From Siphonodentalium dalli (lineage: Eukaryota > Mollusca > Scaphopoda > Gadilida > Siphonodentaliidae), in contig CP136065.1 in the NCBI GenBank assembly GCA_032622095.1, forward strand, positions 110,027,195-110,091,194: DNA of 64,000 nucleotides, written 5' to 3'. A program made the position numbers and the translations under genes. The notes under the pieces were generated by a model. The model searched no databases and had not been told where the DNA came from. It saw only the letters and a list, made by a program, of their open reading frames with translations. Of this stretch, positions 23,411-35,882 are shown one piece after another; position 1 is the first letter of the stretch; each line of letters opens with the position of its first letter.

Positions 23411-24534
23411 CATTATTATTCAGTTGCCAATCAGGCCATGAGTTTCATGACAATAAACATACAGCAAAATTAACTGTCTGCTGGGAGTGGGAAAGTAGTA
23501 AATCTAACCAAGTGTTTCATTGTGGTTTGAGTCGTAGCACATTGGTACAGAAAATATAACAAAATCAACAGCAGTAATTAGTTCAAGTTTAACAGACGAG
23601 TCTCCTGGTGAATAGATGTATTGTCGATTGTATCCACGTGATCAATCATGTGATTGAAATAGCCGGTATCAATTTGTGGGAGAGTTATTTTCATGTCAAA
23701 GCGGAAATGGCCGAACCGTTGAGATTGTCTCTTCTCGTGGGATTCCAGGACAATTTTCACTGCTGAAACTAATATCCATATCTCACTAGAGGAATAACAT
23801 CACATGCTATGCACAACAGTTAACTATTGCCAAAATATAGACCGCAATACTTTCAATTCTCCCATCACAAAAAGGTCCCTTTGGATCACATTTACAATAC
23901 CACTCATAAGACTTTAACCCTCCCAAATGAAAAAACCTTCCACCAAATATATAATTCTGATTAATTACCGGTTGCGTCTCCCAGAGCACAGTTCAAACCG
24001 AGATCGAGTACATATGTATCATTATAGTTTGCTTCCATATGTCCATACACCAATAAAAAAAATTGTACAATAACACTCGTCAGTCGTACTAAATTTCGAC
24101 CAAACAGTGTGTCATTTAAGCACAAATTCCCTCTCAACCAAGAAAAAACCTCTCGACAGATAACCTCTGGATGGTAATACATACACAGAACGACACGAGT
24201 TTGGTTGTTTGGTAGGCCTACGTATATTTATTACATGATCCTACCCTTGATCTTTCAATTCCGGTTTATCGTTTGTTTACATTCCGTACTATGACTTCCA
24301 ATAGTTTTCCAACGATCTCTAATGAACGAAGAGCTTGAAAATTTATTGCATTAAATGTACGCCATTAAATACGTCACAGTCTTTATTTATCTGGGACTAT
24401 TTCTTTACGCGTGCAAGCAACACATAGTTACGTGAAACGTCATCGCAGGTGTTTTTGAAGCCGATGTTAGTTTCACGTCCAATTTGTTGATTTAAGAATG
24501 TTTTATCTTGGTTTTGGATTAAGTAAAAAATAGA
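23411..24534. other. Intron sequence with weak exon-like minus-strand frames
   Basis: Two minus-strand frames have partial splice features: 23763-23578 after a TAGTTTCAGCAG acceptor, and the end of 24182-23986 before ACCG|GTAATT. Their phases do not fit the lectin-like gene and they lack recognisable domains, so I leave them uncalled. Confidence 0.35.
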
Positions 24535-24690
24535 ATATACAACTCATCCCCAATTTATAGCGGAATTTTAAAAACTTGTCCAGTAAATTAGGTCTGGACC
24601 TCGCCAAAGGCTCGTTCCAGATCTAAATTACTGGACTCGTTTTGTAAATTCCGATATAAACTGAGGACTCGTTGTAAATCATCTATATAC
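24535..24690. repeat. Imperfect palindrome (decayed inverted-repeat element)
   Basis: TCCAGTAAATTAGGTCTGGA and TTCCAGATCTAAATTACTGG flank a 16-bp centre. Pairing continues outward with AATTTATAGCGGAATTTTAA against a near complement. It lies in the large intron. No target duplication was recognised. Confidence 0.6.
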
Positions 24691-25199
24691 GTGTGACGTC
24701 ATCGGGTACGTTGGTTTTTTAGTACGTAAATATACGAATCGGGAATGTTTTGTATCTAACACGGAAGTAAACACGTTGTCTGCGATAGCGAAACATGAGT
24801 TTTGTACCGTGTGTGGGTCACAGCAGTGGAATGGTAACAATCTACTGAGTTGGACAATGTCGATAACGATAGCGCATTCTGCAGACTAAATTATTCATGC
24901 ACCTGGGTGATGACGAAACAGACGAAATTAGATGTTTCCGATTTTCGTGCACTTTGTTTGGATCTGTTGCAGTGTTGGCAAGTTATTGTTATGTTCGTAA
25001 ATCGGAGGCTCTGTTTGTTCTACATGATATTGACACTGGATGTTTGAATTTGAATAAAATTATGGAAGTTTCAACATATGCCTGTGTAGTATCACTTATT
25101 TATATATTATGTTTCCATAATAAGAAGTCAAACTGCACAATATAAGTAAAGCGTGTAGACAATGAAGGTCACAACACTATTGCAGCTGGAAAATAATTG

Positions 25200-26763
25200 T
25201 TGGTACATTTTGGCATATATACTATAGACGCAACAATGTCGAAATCGTTCAATTCGTGACAATTCTATTTACTTGTGCTACGAGGTCACTATATGAGTTA
25301 CTTTGATCCACCGAACGTTAGTAATTACTAGTTTTAAAGTGAGGCCTTAATTAGCCTCTATACCACTTCAATGTCAGTTCTGGACACAATATATACCGAT
25401 AGACACGACAATGCTTAGAACGCCATTAACCATTAACTATCTCAAAAGATTATCTAACATCTCAGCGAACTGGGGTATCTAGTGTGAGTTAAATGAGACA
25501 ATGCTATTTACTTGTACAACAAGGTCAGTGTGGTAGCGACCTTTATTCACAGAAAGTGAACAATTACTAAGTTTATTGTGAGGTCTTATTAACAATGGTT
25601 AGAACGCCTTTGGCCATTGATTAACTCAAATGATTGTCTAAAATTTATAATGACATCTCAGCTAATGGGGAATTACTGAATACATATGTTTAAACGCCCT
25701 TGAATAAGTATAGAACCAATGGAGTAGTTACTTTAACCCGTCCATGACAAGAGCTGCGCTGATGCAGCGTTAAGGGTCATGTGCCAGTGCATTTTAAATA
25801 GGCGCGTCTCCTATATAGGTAAAGGTAAATAGTGTTAGGCCAATGTATTCTCTTATATATGCGAGGATCCCTGTGGGAGAGTCGCATATATAAGACAATG
25901 CATTGGACCAGGGTTTTCGCAAAATTACAGGAAGCTCTAGTCATGGAAGGGTTAATGATCTCAGTCTGGTTTAAATGGTATAACATCAATATGTGTACAT
26001 CATGTGATTTATTTAGCAAGTGCATGTCGAAGTACTTAAAGTCACATGTAGGCACCGTTCAAGATTGAATTTCACCCTTCAGTTCGATTTTTCAATTAAG
26101 AATTCGTCGCATTTCGGAAATCGAACTGGGGGATATATGTGCGGACTGCATACGTTCAGAAAGACTTTAAAATGCTCCATCCGAGTTGACATTATATAAC
26201 GGCTTGATTGCGTTTTCAGAGGATTAATTATTCGTCAACTTGCAACAATGGTCAGTTTGGCAGCTACATTGATCCACCGAATATAACGTGACAAATTACC
26301 ATTTTACATTTAAGTTTGAATACTTTTAATACGTCAGGGAACAGTATACTCCGATAAACATAACACTGATTAGTATGCTCTGGTCGTGGGTTAACTCAAG
26401 TGCTTGTCTAAAATCTGATAAACAGTTCAGCAAACTGAAGCATATTCAAATGGAAATATGAAAACCTTCTGCTTAAACATCCTCGAATCAGAAACATGAA
26501 ACTAGTGAAGTAGTTAATTTAATCTCAGTCTGGTTTAAATATTATAAAATCAATTGCTGCGCATCAGGTCGGTTAATTGGCAAGTACCTATAGATCAATG
26601 CACATATGTACTTAATGTGACCCATACGTACTGTTTCAAAATTGAATTTCACCCTTCAGTTCGATTTATCAAATGAATTACGTTTCGTCGCATTTCGAAA
26701 ATCGATATTCATGGTTGATATATATATATATGTGTGTGGATTGCATACTTTCAAAAAAGACTG
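25200..26763. repeat. Diverged repeat units in large intron
   Basis: Blocks recur in the same order. CTTTGATCCACCGAACGTTA-type sequence occurs at about 25303, 26262 and 30878. CAGTTCGATTTTTCAATTAA... occurs at about 26078 and again at about 26658. A TATAACGGCTT...TTTTCAGA(G/T)GATT block occurs at about 26195 and 27365. The pattern indicates an ancient tandem duplication of roughly 0.6-1.1 kb units, later broken up by insertions (26764-27339, 28194-28648, 28888-30736). No coding was seen. Confidence 0.55.
25838..25908. repeat. Inverted repeat, about 27-bp arms
   Basis: CCAATGTATTCTCTTATATA with following TGCGA pairs with TCGCATATATAAGACAATGC with following ATTGG across a loop of about 17 bp. 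The opposed open frames here are a consequence of the palindrome, not genes. Confidence 0.65.
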
Positions 26764-27339
26764 TAAAGGGGTACTGTACGCCATTTTCAATCAATTCCCG
26801 GTGATAACAACGATCTAATATCGATAATATATAGAAAATTAAGTAATTTGAGTCGAATATTCTGTAAGCGTTCAGGTTAATAGGTTATCTTAAAATCAAA
26901 GTTAACAATTTGATATAAATTAAATTTATGGCTGGAGCATTACATTACATTACGAATTTCCGGGTACAAGACGTAATCAAAATAATTCACGGATAGTGGA
27001 TTTGGCAACGTGTGGCACACATGTTCGTGTAAAAAAATATGTTGATACTGGGTGTAAACTCAAGCCACTCAGTGAGTAGTGACTATACAATGACTTAAAT
27101 GAGTATAACGGACCAGTGTGCATATAATATAACATTTATTTGATACGTTTTCTTGAAAAATTTACAAAAATTACTCGATAACGACAATTGGTAATTTCGC
27201 ATTCCGGCTAATCTGCCATCCGTAACATTACTTCGTAGTCAACAGACTTTCAAATAATGGAAATGTGGTTACCTTATTATACGAATCACAGACTATAGAA
27301 ACCAAAACAAACATTTGAGTACAGTACGTATCCCTTTAA
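26764..27339. mobile_element. TTAA-inserted short-TIR element
   Basis: The ends read TAAAGGGGTACTGTACG and, inverted, GTACAGTACGTATCCCTTTA. The paralogous unit at about 26165-26190 reads GACTTTAAAATGCTCC without interruption, so the 576 bp here is an insertion at a TTAA. The left copy of the target has one substitution. There is no open frame of note. It is a nonautonomous element of the same target preference as 7578-8024 and element X. Confidence 0.6.
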
Positions 27340-27619
27340 AATAGTCTAGCAGTTTTGACATAATACAACGGCTTTAGATTGCTTTTTCAGATGATTGATT
27401 ATTCGGCCAATAGAAAGGTTTCTCAACTCACGGATTGAGCAAATAATACGTTCAGCTGTTCGTATCAGTAAAATTCAAGTGGGGTAAAAAAAATGCGTTC
27501 CCAAAACGTAACGACTACGATTATGATTATTGAATAGTTTTGTACTTTAGAATTAATATACCGATCTAGATTGCACGGGACGCCAAACGTCATATACGGA
27601 CTGCAGTCTGCAGACCATG

Positions 27620-27960
27620 ATGAATGGGGTGCAGGGACGCGGCGAAATAGGGGTGGGGATGCTGTCGCCAACTTTGTTAAAATTCTCAACAGTTGGAAAT
27701 TTCATACCTGACACAACATTAGTTTGAAATTTTTTACCACATCAGGTAAACGGACGCTCTTTATTGCCTCATACCGAAGAGAAAACTGTTCAACAGATTG
27801 AAATTGTTCTTGTAGTTTAAATTTGTTGTTTTTAGTCAACATTTGCATATTTTCATACTTTTGGTCAAAATGTTCGACTGACCATCAGTTGGAAATTTTC
27901 CAACTTTAGAGAGGATTTTATAGGTTTGAAATTTCCAACAATTGGAAAGCTTAAACCCAG
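27620..27960. repeat. Dispersed repeat R3, copy 3
   Basis: CAACAGTTGGAAATTTCATA followed by CCTGACACAACATTAG matches 7230-7490 and 16712-17000. Inside the copy, TTTGAAATTTCCAACAATTGG-type sequence repeats the core in degenerate form. Class unknown. Confidence 0.5.
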
Positions 27961-28193
27961 TCTAGATGCTAAGATTTAGCAATTTTCATGTTCAGATTTC
28001 TAAATGTTCTCATACTGTGCAGAACCATGGTCGACCCAGCGGATTAGGTTCATCTCCTAATTAGTGGCCACAAGAATACTCATTCATATTAGAATAGGCT
28101 ACCATTCAGACAAGACTGTTGGGGGGGGGGGGGGGTCAAAGCCCAATTGGGCGGGGGGATGTTTCAATATATGCCAATAAATTAGTGCGCACA

Positions 28194-28648
28194 TTAAGGT
28201 TACACTGGTGTAAATAAGGTTCCGAGTGACATCTAGCGGATGCGGGAGGAATATATAGGAGAGAATAAATAGACACTGGGCACTGATTGGCCAATAGCCT
28301 TGTGTGCTTTTCACATAAAAAAATCATCACACCTCTTCCCTATGATTTCCCATAGGTAAAATAACCATTGGCACAGGAATTAACCCTTTGTAGTGAAGTT
28401 TGAATTTTTTGGTGTGGTCTAAAATATGACTATTTTTTTATGCGGTTCTGACACTAGTTACGAAAACATAAGATTTAAAGGCGAATTCCCTGCTAGACAG
28501 ACATGATTTTTTTGTGTAAAAAGTTGCCCAAAATGTCAATTTTTCAGATTTAAAGAAATTTTGGACCCAACATTTATATTGCCAACACTATACGCTAAAA
28601 CGTTAGCACTGAGGCCTATGGAAAACATTTACACCAGTGTAACCTTAA
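28194..28648. mobile_element. TTAA MITE with 22-bp terminal inverted repeats
   Basis: Left end TTAAGGTTACACTGGTGT(AAAT) at 28194-28215. Perfect inverse (ATTT)ACACCAGTGTAACCTTAA at 28627-28648. Length is 455 bp with no coding capacity. TTAA at both ends is the likely target site. A G14-like run lies just outside at about 28122-28136. It sits in the large intron of the lectin-like gene. Confidence 0.75.
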
Positions 28649-28887
28649 GTCGACCAACCGGAACGAATTATATCCGATAGACTGCACAGCTGGGAATGGC
28701 TGCTAAATCGTACATTGTGAGTTTGCGCTTGGCACGATCAAGCATGCAGATCATGTATAGCGGGAACAATAATCTTCTATTATATAGGCCAATTTCGGAC
28801 ATACTAGTTGCCCGAAGCCTGATAAATGGTGGCTGTACGATGCAACAACACTAATTGACAGAGTGTCTGTGTATATCACGGTTGTAT

Positions 28888-30736
28888 GGCAGCGTGGAAC
28901 CGCCACGATCGTTTATTTTTTCAGAAATCTTAATCTGTTTAAACAGATTACTAATCTGTTTAAGATTACTAATCTGTTTAACAGATTACTAATCTGTTTA
29001 AACAGATTACTAATCTGTTTAAACAGATTATTTAATCTGTATATACAGATTATTAATCTGTTTAAACAGAATATTAATGTTTAAACATAATACAAATCTG
29101 TTTAAACAGAATACTAATCTGTTTAAACTGACTACTAATCTGTTTAAACAGATTACTTAATCTGTATATACAGATTACTAATCTGTTTAAGGGAACATTC
29201 CGTTTTGCGAAATTATGTTTTGAATAGTGGATATCACCATTTAACTGGGAGATATATAGCTTCATCTGAGGAAGAAACGCTCATTTATCAAAACCGCATG
29301 GTCTGGTTTGATTTTGTTTAACCATGGTGTTGTAGCTTGGTAAGCTGACTACATGTGCTACATAGACACAATAAAGAGGCCCATCGACCTCCAGATGAGA
29401 AGGAACTATACTAGTGGGTGGATGTTCTCGAAAATTTGAGTGAGCAAAAGCAAAAACACTATTGAAAAAATTCGCCAAAAAATATTAAATGGTTTGATCT
29501 GGGAAAACTGATTGACAGCGGGTGGATAAATACTCCGGCTTCATGTGGGCATACACATGCGTTGTTCGGTGTCTGTTTTACTATGAGAAACAAACATATC
29601 CCCATATCATATACGCGAAAATGACTTAACCATTTACTCGGTTTTGGCGATACCCTCGGTTTTGGCGATACCACGTACACGGGGGTGTGAACGGGACCTA
29701 TTTAATAACGCTCCCCGGGTCAAAATACACACATATACACATGTTCAGCCCCGATGGTTCAACCGTTTGGTCGCCAATAAACGGACAAACAAATAAACGA
29801 ACAACAACGTTGAGTTTTATTAGTATAAGATTAGCCCCATATGTGTACGGCCATTTAAGGGTATATGGCCTGAAATTCCTTAAATGGACGGGCCTAGTTT
29901 CAAAATTTGAAATTATATTTTTTCATATATCCATATAACGATCATACAAACTTAATATGCCATATTCAAGTTATATTTTGCTACACTAAGAGCACCTGAG
30001 ACTTCTTGTTTAACATTTTGTTCATGCTCTGAAAAGTATGATGGTATTCTGTTTCTGTTTTCTCCGTTACCACAGACAACATTATATATGATAGTGAGGA
30101 TTGGCTGTGATCCGGTTTTTAGTATTGTGTATTTCAGTGGTAGATATCTGGCACCCGATTAATCATTTGACAATGAACACACACCGTGTTCTTCCAATTC
30201 CTCCGATATTGGTGACTGTGAATGATGATTTATGGAAGTCAATTTCCACATTAGTATTCCATTATTATTTCAATTTCCTAACAAACCCTAAACATCCGTA
30301 CACATATGATCACAATATGTTATGTGTGGAACACGTGTGTGCCTTCTCATCTGGAGGTCGATGGGCCTCTTTATTGTGTCTAGGTAGCACATGTGGTCAG
30401 CTTACCAAGTTACAACACCATGGTTATACAAAATCAAACCAGACCATGCGGTTTTGATAAATGAACGTTTCTTCCTCAGATGAAGCTATATATCTCCCAG
30501 TTAAATGGTGATATCCACTATTCAAAACATAATTTCGCAAAACGGAATGTTCCCTTAAACAGATTACTAATCTGTATATACAGATTACTAATCTGTTTAA
30601 ACAGATTACTAATCTATATATACATATTAAGTAATCTGTTTAAACAGATTAGTGATCTGTTTAAACAGATTAGTAATCTGTTTAAACAGATTAAGATTTC
30701 TGAAAAAATAAACGATCGTGGCGGTTCCACGCTGCC
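28888..30736. mobile_element. 1.85-kb foldback element with arrays of a self-palindromic 18-mer
   Basis: The ends are GGCAGCGTGGAACCGCCACG (28888) and its exact inverse (ending 30736). Next, in both arms, comes a CGATCGTTTATTTTTTCAG block. Then comes an array of the 18-mer AATCTGTTTAAACAGATT, itself a perfect palindrome, at about 21-bp spacing: roughly 13 degenerate units at 28928-29191 and 6-7 at 30556-30697. About 220 bp of unique inverted sequence follows in each arm (29192-29410; 30336-30555). The core, 29411-30335, has no transposase; at 29690-29850 it includes sequence like the 3' end of an RTE LINE. The flanks (GTAT/GTAG) give no certain target duplication. Confidence 0.8.
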
Positions 30737-31394
30737 GTAGTACGGCTGCGGTTAGAAAGTGCGCATAATTTGATGACGTAGTACTATAACCGTCGCCGTA
30801 ATTGTATCCGTTGCTTTTGCAAAACCTTTCTATTACGATAATGTATTTACTGCTATAAATATCAGTTTTGCAGCTACCTTGATCCACCGAACGTCACAAA
30901 TTACTATAGTTTACTTTGAGGTTTGAGTATGATACGCCAGGGATCAATAGACGCCGATAGACACATAACAATGATCACCGTGTGCATCCCACACCAGAAA
31001 TTGCACATACATTAAATTTATATATTTTTCAATTTAAATAGGAAGTCAAGTTAGGAACATCAAATCACTCGGAATAATTGTCGAGTATGTCATACTTCTA
31101 AAATCTATTATCTATAAATTCTGGAGATAGAGTACGTCTTGAGAAACCACGATTATTATGTGAAATTCGGATCGTCTGCACCTTGGTCTGATAAATACCA
31201 AAATATCGTACTTAAAACGTATGAATGTTTCAATATTGTTACCCACAGGACACATGAAATGTATATAATGGTTTATATAGCGCCAACATGAGTTTTTCGG
31301 CTACTTGTTAAAATTATTGCCAAAAGAAATAATTATCTAGAGTACGAAAAATTTCAGAAGCACTATCGTGCAAATTGCAATTCGCCTGATTTGT

Positions 31395-34300
31395 TAGTGT
31401 ACGGCAAATTGCAAATATCTTCCAATTGCAGACAACATTTGGCTCAAATAGGAGTGATGTCATTACGTATCAGAATGACAACGATTGTGCAATTTTGTTG
31501 ATGTCCAGCTCAATGGCACAACGCGTGTACACCCATTAAATGGTGACTTTAAGTTTGGGCTTTAAAATCAAATTAGCGGAATATCTACCCGGACGTTAGT
31601 CCACTTGGAATTTCAACACATATTATTCTACCCGGCGATGGTTACGATACCGTTTCCCTGAAACGCCAAGCATTGTATTAGCCATTCGTAAGTAAAGACA
31701 TCACAGTAACTAATTTGAAAGAAATCTTAGTAATTCACATCACGTTTATAATAATCGTTGCGTCTGTATTGTCGTGGAAGAATCATTTGAATTATGATTT
31801 CTAAGCAAAAATTAGAAACTACCAGCATTCATCTGCACAAATCAATGTGAGATAAATCTACACAAAACAAGTTCGCAATTGTCCGAAATCGAATTTTTTC
31901 CCATTATGACGATTAAAGTTAGCGAAAGCTTCAACTTAACAATGGCGCGAAATATCTTTATTTGCTGTTGCGAATTGAACTACAAACCAGTTTTCAACCC
32001 GTCGGCGAGGCCGTGGAATAAATGGATTACGAAATGTCAACCAATGGAGCTACATCCCACGGAAACCTTTTTATTCTGACAATTGTTATGCGTGTTCTTG
32101 TTAAAGACACGTGTATTGTCAGCGATCGTTCATTGTGGCGCCTTTATACAGAAATTGTCTTCTTTCTTTTCCGAATGGAAGTCGCTCAGTATTTCTTTTC
32201 AACAACCAGGTTACACGCGTACTGAGGTTGCAGTCTGGCCACAATTTGTTCTATACGATGTCAACAGATTATTGGAATCAATTCTTTTTAAAATGTGCAC
32301 ACGCATAATGCGTAACAACTGACGAACCTGATTCCTCTTGATTTAGTGCACCAGACCAATTTGGACTTACAATGCACGCTTACTGTTGGGCCATCCCCAA
32401 ATTATTTCTGTTTGAACCATAATCATAGTTTTATTCAAGGTGACTATGTGTTAATTAAAGAAGGTCTATCATTTCCTATAATAAGTTTTATATGTCCTGG
32501 GAATAAACTAATAAATATGAATCGAACACCTGTCCGGAAACCCTTCTATCAATTAATACTGGTTTTATTTTCAAAAGTTCTGGTATAATATACAAACAAA
32601 TCAATTTGGAGCATTTTACGGTTCGCGTTCGTTTTGAGCGTCGACTACGGGATAACTTTAATAGTAACGAAAAATTGTCCAATTGATTATTGCATTTTAT
32701 AGGAGAATATCGATATAACATAAAAATTAATTGATAGAAGAGTTTCCGGAAAGGTGTCTTCGACTCAGATCCATTACTTTATACTCCGGAATCTATATAA
32801 AACATATTTAGGAAGTGACAGACCATATTTAAGCGATACAAAAAAATTCTCTTAAAATCCAGGAGTCTTTGCACACCCACTCCAGATATGCTATATTTTC
32901 AATTCGTGACATATAGAGCATATATTTTAATTCGGTTATTGCCATCTGCTCTATTTATGTTGATACAGCCTGCGTTAATTAGTAAACTTCATATGAACTT
33001 CAAAATCACGAATATTCTGCGTTGAAGGACAATTTTGCTGTCGATGTTTTGGTGGAAAACCTCAAAGCGATGCATTCTAATAAAGAGTATTTATAATTAT
33101 CAAAACTTGACGAGATAGCTCACAGTTTTCGATGTGTCCGCCGGTCGTGAAAATATGCTATGCTCATTTGTTTAATTTCTCAGTTAATAAAAAATGTGAT
33201 GCAAATATGACAAATTTTTATACGATTTGATATTATTATGGGAGGATTAAGTTAATACGCATCGTGGCGCTACTTAGGTATTATTATCATGTCGATATAT
33301 AGAGGGATAATATACGCTATTCTTACCAAATATGGCATATCATTTGACACGGTTAATACTCATGTAAATAGACCACAAATCACAATTGAAATTTTTGATA
33401 GAGCAATGTGGATTGAGCACAATTTATTTTACAAGCAAAAAAGCGATAACTATTGTCCTGGGAATCAAGCGGATAATAGTTCATTGCTACACGTGAGGAA
33501 AATGGATAATCCAACATATCCTCGCGTAAATACGCACATAATCGACCTATAGTGTGAAATAGATAGGCCTACATAATGCGGTTACTTGATTCTGAAATAA
33601 GCAGATAATGGAGTAATAGCCGTCATTTCATTTTATGGCGCAGTGAAAACACATGCTAAAGAGAAAACACCTGAAAAGTCGTGAGTTGTCATTGGAGTCA
33701 TGTCCCTTATTTCGCTTTATGGCGCGGGCCACAGTGAAAAAACATGTTAAAGAGCGTAGTAGTACTCAGCTCAGCGTACACCTGAAAAGTCGTCAGTCGG
33801 CTCATATGTGTCATTGTGTGCACATAATCTGCTTATAATTGCCTCATTATGAGTCGATAATGTGACTAAAATGCTATTTTCAGCACATTATCGACTCAAA
33901 ATGAGGCGATTCTAAGCAGATTATCAATTTCAAAAAAGTTATATTATAAGCAGATAATTTGCGGATTTTCGGGAGAACAGGCTGGATAATCACCAATGAA
34001 TAAATCACCACAACACGATCTTATTTTTCGTTTGCAGCCCGATTCGCCCGAGCCTTATATTACCCGACATCAGAATGCTATCAAACAGCTGACTATAAAC
34101 CATTCACTATAGAGTCCTAAATGTGATAATGTTCGGACCAATTTTCTTAACATAATTACTGACTACAGTTTGCAACTTTGTGAAAATATATACTTTTTAC
34201 AGCACTCTTGGTGGTTTACATTTCGGAGTGACACCCCGACAATCGAGAACCACTGGCCACTTCTATTTTTCTGGGATATCCACTGGCACCGCACATCCAT

Positions 34301-34904
34301 ATATGGAAAGATGGATGGGATCAAGTTCATGTATATAACTAGAAATACATTTAACTGAATGAAATCTTGTCAATAGGGAGGGTTGTGCATATATATGACA
34401 AGACACGTTTCAATATGTTTTTTTGTATCTGACCCAGACTTATTTAGTTAGGCTTAGTTTAAACATAATTAAATTAGTGTAGCGAATTACTACAAGGTGA
34501 TCGGGTACAATGTTATTAGTGTAGCGAATTACTACAAGGTGATCGCGTACAATGTTATTTAATCTTAAATGCAGTCAGCCAATCGTATTTATATAGTTGA
34601 GTTGCCTTTTGTTGGGAAAACAATACAGTATTTATTGATCCATGGGTTACATTTCTCCCGAAAATCCGCACAGTATCTTACAATAGAACGAGTTTTAGGT
34701 TGATAATCTGCTGAGAATCGCATCATTTGAGTCGATATATAATACGCTCTATAGCATACGTTTTCGCTGTGGCCAGCGCTATAAAACGAAATAACGGACA
34801 TTAGGTCGATTATGTGCGTCTTTACGGAAGGATATGTTGCGGTGGCGATAGCGCCAATTTGCACGACAGTAAATGTAATGTGATTTGCAATTTGCCGTAC
34901 ACTA
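31395..34904. mobile_element. Candidate 3.5-kb TA-flanked element with short TIRs
   Basis: TAGTGTACGGCAAATTGC(AAAT) at 31395-31416 is repeated exactly in inverted form at 34883-34904, with TA as the outermost base pairs on each side as in Tc1/mariner-type insertions. No transposase was found. Inside, 33512-33980 and 34655-34839 are inverted copies of each other (shared ends CAACATATCC... and GCGGATTTTCGGGAGAA), and the left copy carries an extra internal duplication of about 120 bp (ACACCTGAAAAGTCGT twice). There is also a 2 x 42-bp tandem repeat at 34475-34558. The 22-bp ends might instead belong to two separate insertions. Confidence 0.45.
33839..33909. repeat. Hairpin inside the TA-flanked element
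   Basis: TGCCTCATTATGAGTCGATA(ATGTG) pairs with CACATTATCGACTCAAAATG(AGGCG) across a 19-nt loop. Its right part (CGACTCAAATGATGCGATTC-like) recurs inverted at about 34715-34735, tying it to the larger inverted repeat. Confidence 0.65.
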
Positions 34905-35284
34905 GCATCTAACGTTTAAGTCTGATTGTTAGCGAATGCGCTGAAAATGACCTAACAAAATGTCATCCGTTATTTATTAACATAATATTTTCACGAAATA
35001 AATGATGCCTCGAGAAAAAATAGGAGGGTGCATTAAATAAGGCGCGTTTTAGATCTAATGATATATATTTTTCCGTACAGGAACGCAGTCATTAAACATT
35101 GCTCGGTATGCGTTCAACTGTTCAACTCATCGTCGATAATCCACAAGGCCATTGTATTCCGAAGATATTTAGTGAGAGACTTTGCCAAACTTATTGCGCA
35201 TTATAATTGAAATTGATGAAATTCTAACGGTGGTATATTATCAAGAAGACAAATTTAGCTAATTCCTGAGCAATTTCCGGTGAT

Positions 35285-35570
35285 GTTATCCGAACAGTGA
35301 AGTTCATAAAATATGGAGGTGTAGATAATATTACAAACGAACATCTAATTCAGTCCTGAAACATTCCACAAACTGTTATGTGTGCTTTACAATAGCATTG
35401 TTATTTGAAACTGTACCACCAGACATGAAAATGGGTCTGATTGTACCTCTAAAGAGACCCCAAGGCACGCCACAAACCTTACAGTTATCTTACAATAACT
35501 CTTTTATCAGTATAATACAAACAACCAAAAGTGCTAATGACATGTATATACGTGCTGTTTGAGATTTTGT
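35285..35570 (+). pseudogene. LINE reverse-transcriptase fragment
   Basis: Across shifting frames the sequence reads KYGGVDNITNEHLIQS, then TVPPDMKMGLIVPL, then a degraded YLTITLLSV. This order (fingers, GLIVPL, Y-R-x-ITLL) is the same as in the reverse transcriptase of LINE-B (YEHIVYGG, SGLIVSLYKGG, SYRAITLLPVLYK). It is a short, heavily decayed insertion with at least three stops or frameshifts, in the intron of the lectin-like gene. Confidence 0.5.
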
Positions 35571-35747
35571 TTACCTAAATTTGAGACACCATAACACATG
35601 TCACACGCCCACGACCGTTCAATAGTCCTAGTGGGTAAGTTCGCATTGCAATGTGTCCCAATTATAATATATATAGCGTGGTTGGATAATTAACAGTTGT
35701 TGCATATTAATCTGAAATGAGTTCACTTTGCCGAAGCGGGTTAGTTG

Positions 35748-35882
35748 TAGTGGGGGATTATCTCACTCACGACTGCTCAACACTGGTTTGTAAGTTGCTT
35801 ACACTCCTCGTCGCATGTTGGTAAGTTGCTTACCAACCTGGGAGAACAATGGCAGTAGTGTGTAAGTGTAATTATCCACCTA
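35748..35882. repeat. Inverted repeat carrying two TTG-loop hairpins
   Basis: Within weakly paired outer arms (GTGGGGGATTATC / AATTATCCACC) lie two perfect hairpins with the same TTG loop: TGTAAG/CTTACA at 35789-35803 and GTTGGTAAG/CTTACCAAC at 35817-35837. Probably a small palindromic element; function unknown. Confidence 0.5.

Noticed and set aside
23578-24182. Minus-strand candidate exons at 23763-23578 and ending at 23986
   Set aside because: Splice signals are partial, one frame ends in a stop without a poly(A) signal, and the phases do not fit the join of the two lectin-like exons across this intron.
28928-29191. Possible CRISPR or regulatory array of palindromic repeats
   Set aside because: The repeats are adjacent with 2-4 bp between them and appear inverted in the other arm of a foldback element, so they belong to a transposon.
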